NCBI RefSeq assembly: GCF_025847205.1
Contig: NZ_JAOYTH010000002.1
Span: forward strand, 248,001-312,000
From: Pararhizobium sp. YC-54
GTDB taxonomy: Bacteria; Pseudomonadota; Alphaproteobacteria; Rhizobiales; Rhizobiaceae
Length of the DNA: 64,000 nt
Direction: 5' to 3'
A program made the translations under genes and the position numbers. Within the stretch, counting starts at the first letter, position 1, and the number at the start of each line of letters is the position of its first letter. Below are positions 62,007-64,000 of the stretch, in pieces. The notes under the pieces are model-generated. The model saw only the letters and a list, made by a program, of their open reading frames with translations. It did no database searches and was not told where the DNA came from.

Positions 62007-63623
62007 CTACTCCGCCGCAGCCAACCCCGCCTGATCCCGGTTCTTCAACAGCTTGAACACGATCGAATCCATCAGCGCCTGGAACGATGCATCGATGATG
62101 TTGTCCGAAACGCCGACCGTCCACCAGCGAGCGCCGGTGCCGTCGACGGATTCGATGAGGACGCGGGTGATGGCCCCGGTGCCGCCGTTGAGGATGCGGA
62201 CCTTGTAGTCCACCAGCTCCAGATCCTCGATCTCCGACTGGTATTTGCCAAGATCCTTGCGCAGCGCCAGATCGAGCGCGTTGACGGGACCATGGCCTTC
62301 GGCGACCGACATCATCGTCTCGCCGTCGACCGATACCTTTACCACTGCCTCCGAGACCGTCTTCAGGTTGCCGTTGGCATCGAAGCGGCGCTCGACCATG
62401 ACGCGGAAGCTTTCGACGTGGAAGAAATCCGGCACGGAACCGAGCGTGCGTTGGGCAAGCAGCGCAAAGCTCGCGTCCGCCCCTTCATAGGCATAGCCGG
62501 TCGCCTCGTTTTCCTTGACGATGGAAATCAGCTTGTCGAGCTTCGGATCGTCCTTGGAGACGATGATGCCGCGTCGCTTCAGGGCATTGATGAAATTGGC
62601 CTTGCCGCCCTGGTCCGACACCATCACCTTGCGCAGGTTGCCGACGCTTTCGGGCGTCACATGCTCATAGGTGCGCGGGTCCTTGAGCAGAGCCGACGCA
62701 TGGATGCCGGCCTTGGTGGCAAAGGCGGAGGCGCCGACATAGGGCATCTGGTGGTCCGGCGAACGGTTGAGAAGCTCGTCGAAGGAATGCGAAAGCTGGG
62801 TGAGTTCCTGCAGCCGGTCGGCATCGATCGCCGTTTCGAAACGGCTTGTATAGGTTTCCTTCAAGGCCAGCGTCGGGATCAGTGTCACCAGATTGGCGTT
62901 ACCGCAGCGTTCGCCGATGCCGTTCAACGTGCCCTGGATCTGGCGCACGCCTGCCTCGACGGCGGCGAGCGAATTGGCGACCGCCTGGCCCGTGTCGTTG
63001 TGCGCGTGGATGCCGAGATGGGCGCCGGGAACGCCGTGCGCAATGACGGCTGCGACGATGTCGCGGATTTCCGGGGGCTGGGTGCCGCCATTGGTATCGC
63101 AAAGCACCACCCAGCGGGCGCCGGCATCATAGGCTGTTTTCGCGCAGGCGAGCGCATAAGACGAGTTTGCCTTGTAGCCGTCGAAGAAATGCTCGCAGTC
63201 GATCATCGCTTCCTTGCCGCTCTCAACGACAGCTTCGACCGAGGACTGGATCGATTCGAGGTTTTCTGCGTTGGTACAGCCAAGCGCCACGCGGACGTGA
63301 TAGTCCCAGCTCTTGGCGACAAGACAGATCGCGTCGCTTTGCGCCTGCAAAAGGCTCGTCAGCCCCGGATCGTTGGAGGCGGAAACGCCGGCCCGCTTGG
63401 TCATGCCGAAGGCGACGAAGCGCGCGTTCCTGGTGCGCCTCTTGCTGAAGAATTCCGTATCGGTCGGATTGGCGCCGGGGTAGCCGCCCTCGACATAGTC
63501 CATGCCGAACTCGTCCAGCATCGCCGCAATGGCGATCTTGTCCTCGACGGAAAAATCGATGCCCGGCGTCTGCTGGCCGTCGCGCAGCGTGGTGTCGAAG
63601 AGGTGGATGCGTTCGCGGGTCAT
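62007..63623 (-). CDS. cimA: Citramalate synthase
   Basis: A 538-residue member of the HMG-CoA lyase-like/isopropylmalate-synthase family. The start LFDTTLRDGQQTPGIDFSV, the metal-binding HAHNDTGQAVANSLAAVEAG and QGTLNGIGERCGNANL motifs, and the C-terminal LeuA allosteric dimerisation domain (about 385-530) are all present. The GYPGANPTDTEFF insertion and length match CimA rather than LeuA; it condenses pyruvate and acetyl-CoA to (R)-citramalate for isoleucine synthesis. The narrower substrate call is an inference from sequence style. ATG at 63623. Confidence 0.87.
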   Translation of the reverse strand: MTRERIHLFDTTLRDGQQTPGIDFSVEDKIAIAAMLDEFGMDYVEGGYPGANPTDTEFFSKRRTRNARFVAFGMTKRAGVSASNDPGLTSLLQAQSDAICLVAKSWDYHVRVALGCTNAENLESIQSSVEAVVESGKEAMIDCEHFFDGYKANSSYALACAKTAYDAGARWVVLCDTNGGTQPPEIRDIVAAVIAHGVPGAHLGIHAHNDTGQAVANSLAAVEAGVRQIQGTLNGIGERCGNANLVTLIPTLALKETYTSRFETAIDADRLQELTQLSHSFDELLNRSPDHQMPYVGASAFATKAGIHASALLKDPRTYEHVTPESVGNLRKVMVSDQGGKANFINALKRRGIIVSKDDPKLDKLISIVKENEATGYAYEGADASFALLAQRTLGSVPDFFHVESFRVMVERRFDANGNLKTVSEAVVKVSVDGETMMSVAEGHGPVNALDLALRKDLGKYQSEIEDLELVDYKVRILNGGTGAITRVLIESVDGTGARWWTVGVSDNIIDASFQALMDSIVFKLLKNRDQAGLAAAE

Positions 63624-63663
63624 GCTCCGGCCCCCAGATAAGGATTCCGAGTATGAGGCAGCT

Positions 63664-63812
63664 TACCCCCCTCTGTCGGCGACGCCGACATCTCCCCCTC
63701 AAGGGGGGAGATCGGCGGCATCTTTTGTGCCCGGCTTACCGGAACGCTAGCAAGGGAAATGAATGATCTCCCCCCTTGAGGGGGAGATGTCACGAAGTGA
63801 CAGAGGGGGGTA
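63664..63812. repeat. Palindromic intergenic element (RIME-like) between pip and cimA
   Basis: Two arm pairs are perfect: 63664-63677 with 63799-63812, and 63688-63713 with 63765-63790 (26 bases). The arms are poly-C/poly-G rich (CTCCCCCTC...GAGGGGG) like the element at 24.1 kb, though the unit differs. It occupies nearly the entire gap between the two genes. Confidence 0.85.
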
Positions 63813-63852
63813 CGCCCCCGCAAACTCGGAGTCGTCAGTCGTTCCATCTCGT

Positions 63853-64000
<148 letters not shown>

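Overview
The window is chromosomal DNA from an alphaproteobacterium of the order Rhizobiales, most likely family Rhizobiaceae (Rhizobium/Agrobacterium/Ensifer-like). This rests on gene order (pepA-holC opposite lptF-lptG-lptD-surA-pdxA-rsmA; gmk-yicC-mltG-fabF-acpP-fabG-fabD; rpsF-rpsR-DUF2232-rplI; cvpA-purF; psd-pssA), high-GC codon use, a DUF1127 small protein, and palindromic intergenic elements of the kind seen in rhizobia. No database search was possible; names come from reading the protein sequences.

Layout. 1-14 kb: accessory and household genes (partial GST, DinB, GGDEF protein, ABC-F ATPase, two EamA transporters, winged-helix/TPR regulator, DUF1127, MFS, MocR regulator, GNAT, aldose 1-dehydrogenase) and a ParDE-type toxin-antitoxin pair. 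14-24 kb: holC and pepA on the minus strand, then the plus-strand LPS-transport/outer-membrane cluster lptF-lptG-lptD-surA followed by pdxA and rsmA. 24-31 kb: a minus-strand cell-envelope block, fabD-fabG-acpP-fabF (fatty acid synthesis), mltG, yicC and gmk. 31.5-32.6 kb: aldo/keto reductase.

32.76-35.1 kb is an AT-richer island and the most interesting part. It holds a HEPN-like protein, a protein with a C-terminal winged-helix-like region that overlaps it, a structured 149-base intergenic segment flanked by a perfect 12-base inverted repeat, and a 325-residue reverse transcriptase. The architecture is that of a retron: a1/a2 repeats, an msr-like hairpin, a long msd-like hairpin, then the RT. 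The two upstream proteins are candidate effectors in a combination I cannot match to a retron type I remember.

35.2-50.4 kb: a short inverted-repeat element, rpsF-rpsR-DUF2232-rplI, an EmrAB-like efflux operon with a MarR regulator, dnaB, a TerC-family protein, alr, a second toxin-antitoxin pair whose toxin gene runs directly into radA, then cvpA and purF. 50.5-64 kb: an SDR, the phospholipid genes psd and pssA, an Atm1-type ABC exporter, a LysM protein, a LOG-family enzyme, a third toxin-antitoxin pair with a frameshifted toxin, rarD, cpdB, cimA and the end of a prolyl aminopeptidase gene.

Intergenic regions carry several large palindromes (24.1, 30.3, 51.3, 53.1, 61.9 and 63.7 kb), mostly between converging genes or gene blocks. 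No tRNA, rRNA, CRISPR array, insertion sequence or prophage was seen.
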